Assembly: GCA_046328125.1 (NCBI GenBank)
Contig: JAXLXF010000004.1
Location: 1 to 64,000 of the forward strand
Length of the DNA: 64,000 nucleotides
Direction of reading: 5' to 3'
Origin: JADZEM01 sp046328125
GTDB lineage: Bacteria > Chloroflexota > UBA6077 > JACCZL01
Part shown: piece after piece, positions 63,761-64,000 of the stretch
Position numbering within the stretch: position 1 is the stretch's first letter
Layout: each line of letters begins with the position of its first letter
Notes under the pieces: model-generated
What the model was told of the DNA's origin: nothing
The model's input: only the letters and a program-made list of their open reading frames with translations
Database searches by the model: none
Program-made: the position numbers and the translations under genes

Positions 63761-64000
63761 TCAGAAGACGAATGGGATCAGCTTCGCGACCCGGCGGCGG
63801 TACCAACGGTACTCGGGAAACCGCTCGTCCAGCCACGCCTCTTCGACGTTCGCCTTGGCGTTGAAGAAGACGGCCAACCCGAAGGATGCCAGCAGCCCGA
63901 GCCAGCCCCCGTTCAGCAATGCCCACCCAAATGTTGCGATTGTGCCGCCGCCGTAGATCGGATGGCGGGCGACGCCGTAGACGCCGGTCTGGATCAGGCG
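63761..64000 (-). CDS. Isoprenylcysteine carboxyl methyltransferase family protein (C-terminal fragment)
   Basis: The reverse strand encodes 79 residues from the window edge to a TGA at 63761. It reads TGVYGVARHPIYGGG, a hydrophobic helix, then NAKANVEEAWLDERFPEYRWYRRRVAKLIPF. The RHPIY motif followed by EE--L---FPEY is the SAM- and lipid-binding signature of the ICMT/phospholipid methyltransferase membrane family. Bacterial members methylate small lipids or unknown substrates. The N-terminal part lies outside the window. Confidence 0.85.
   Translation of the reverse strand, partial: RLIQTGVYGVARHPIYGGGTIATFGWALLNGGWLGLLASFGLAVFFNAKANVEEAWLDERFPEYRWYRRRVAKLIPFVF

Overview
The window is high-GC bacterial chromosome with dense, short-spaced genes and frequent 4-base start/stop overlaps. 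Gene content points to a Chloroflexota bacterium of the Thermomicrobia type: a DUF3417-type glucan phosphorylase, an actinobacterial-style CysO/CysM/JAMM cysteine cluster, TadE-like pseudopilins without outer-membrane parts, RqcH, and many heptameric and palindromic repeats. This placement is an inference from gene content; no rRNA or tRNA gene is present to confirm it.

Layout. 1-6001: the start of a sarcosine-oxidase-like flavoenzyme, then two coupled c-di-GMP genes, the first a BenE transporter-PilZ-EAL fusion. 6041-11983: glucan phosphorylase, TypA, a MITE-like element, an aminopropyltransferase. 12060-13320: a ParD/ParE-type toxin-antitoxin pair and a secreted LppP/LprE-like protein. 13536-16238: a membrane MurF-like ligase fused to an alpha/beta hydrolase. 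16299-19170: catalase, Fur/PerR and HNH nuclease. 19369-24762: CobU, PriA, Gmk and, divergently, RqcH. 24772-29345: a DUF433/DUF5615 pair, ArsA-like ATPase, a frameshifted IS110-family element and a kinase remnant. 29458-31737: a 14-blade WD40 protein. 31814-37593: a cysteine and sulfur-carrier operon (Rrf2, CysK, UBL-E1 fusion, CysO, CysM, two JAMM proteases, LRR protein). 37842-43959: IlvD, RsgA and PBP1A. 44256-47586: aconitase X subunits, a solute-binding lipoprotein and a small membrane protein. 48114-51033: TadE, TadE and a TadG/VWA protein. 51114-52588: M23 peptidase and a lone Lrp RAM domain. 52931-56403: ribD-ribE-ribBA-ribH. 56400-64000: zinc-ribbon protein, two-component system, MFS exporter, AbrB/PIN pair, GalE, a secreted protein and a partial isoprenylcysteine-type methyltransferase.

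Two things stand out. First, the sulfur operon has two ubiquitin-like sulfur carriers whose Gly-Gly is not C-terminal: one is fused to an E1-like enzyme and the other ends in Gly-Gly-Ala. Two JAMM metalloproteases follow, which suggests a CysO-CysM-Mec cysteine pathway with obligatory proteolytic maturation. Second, several families of short repeats (61-bp paired GTAG palindromes, pyrimidine-rich palindromes, heptamer arrays) lie between genes and also in frame inside priA, rsgA, cobU, the murF-hydrolase fusion, a solute-binding protein and a histidine kinase. The inserts fall in loops, linkers or N-terminal extensions. This resembles protein-invading palindromic elements known from Rickettsia.
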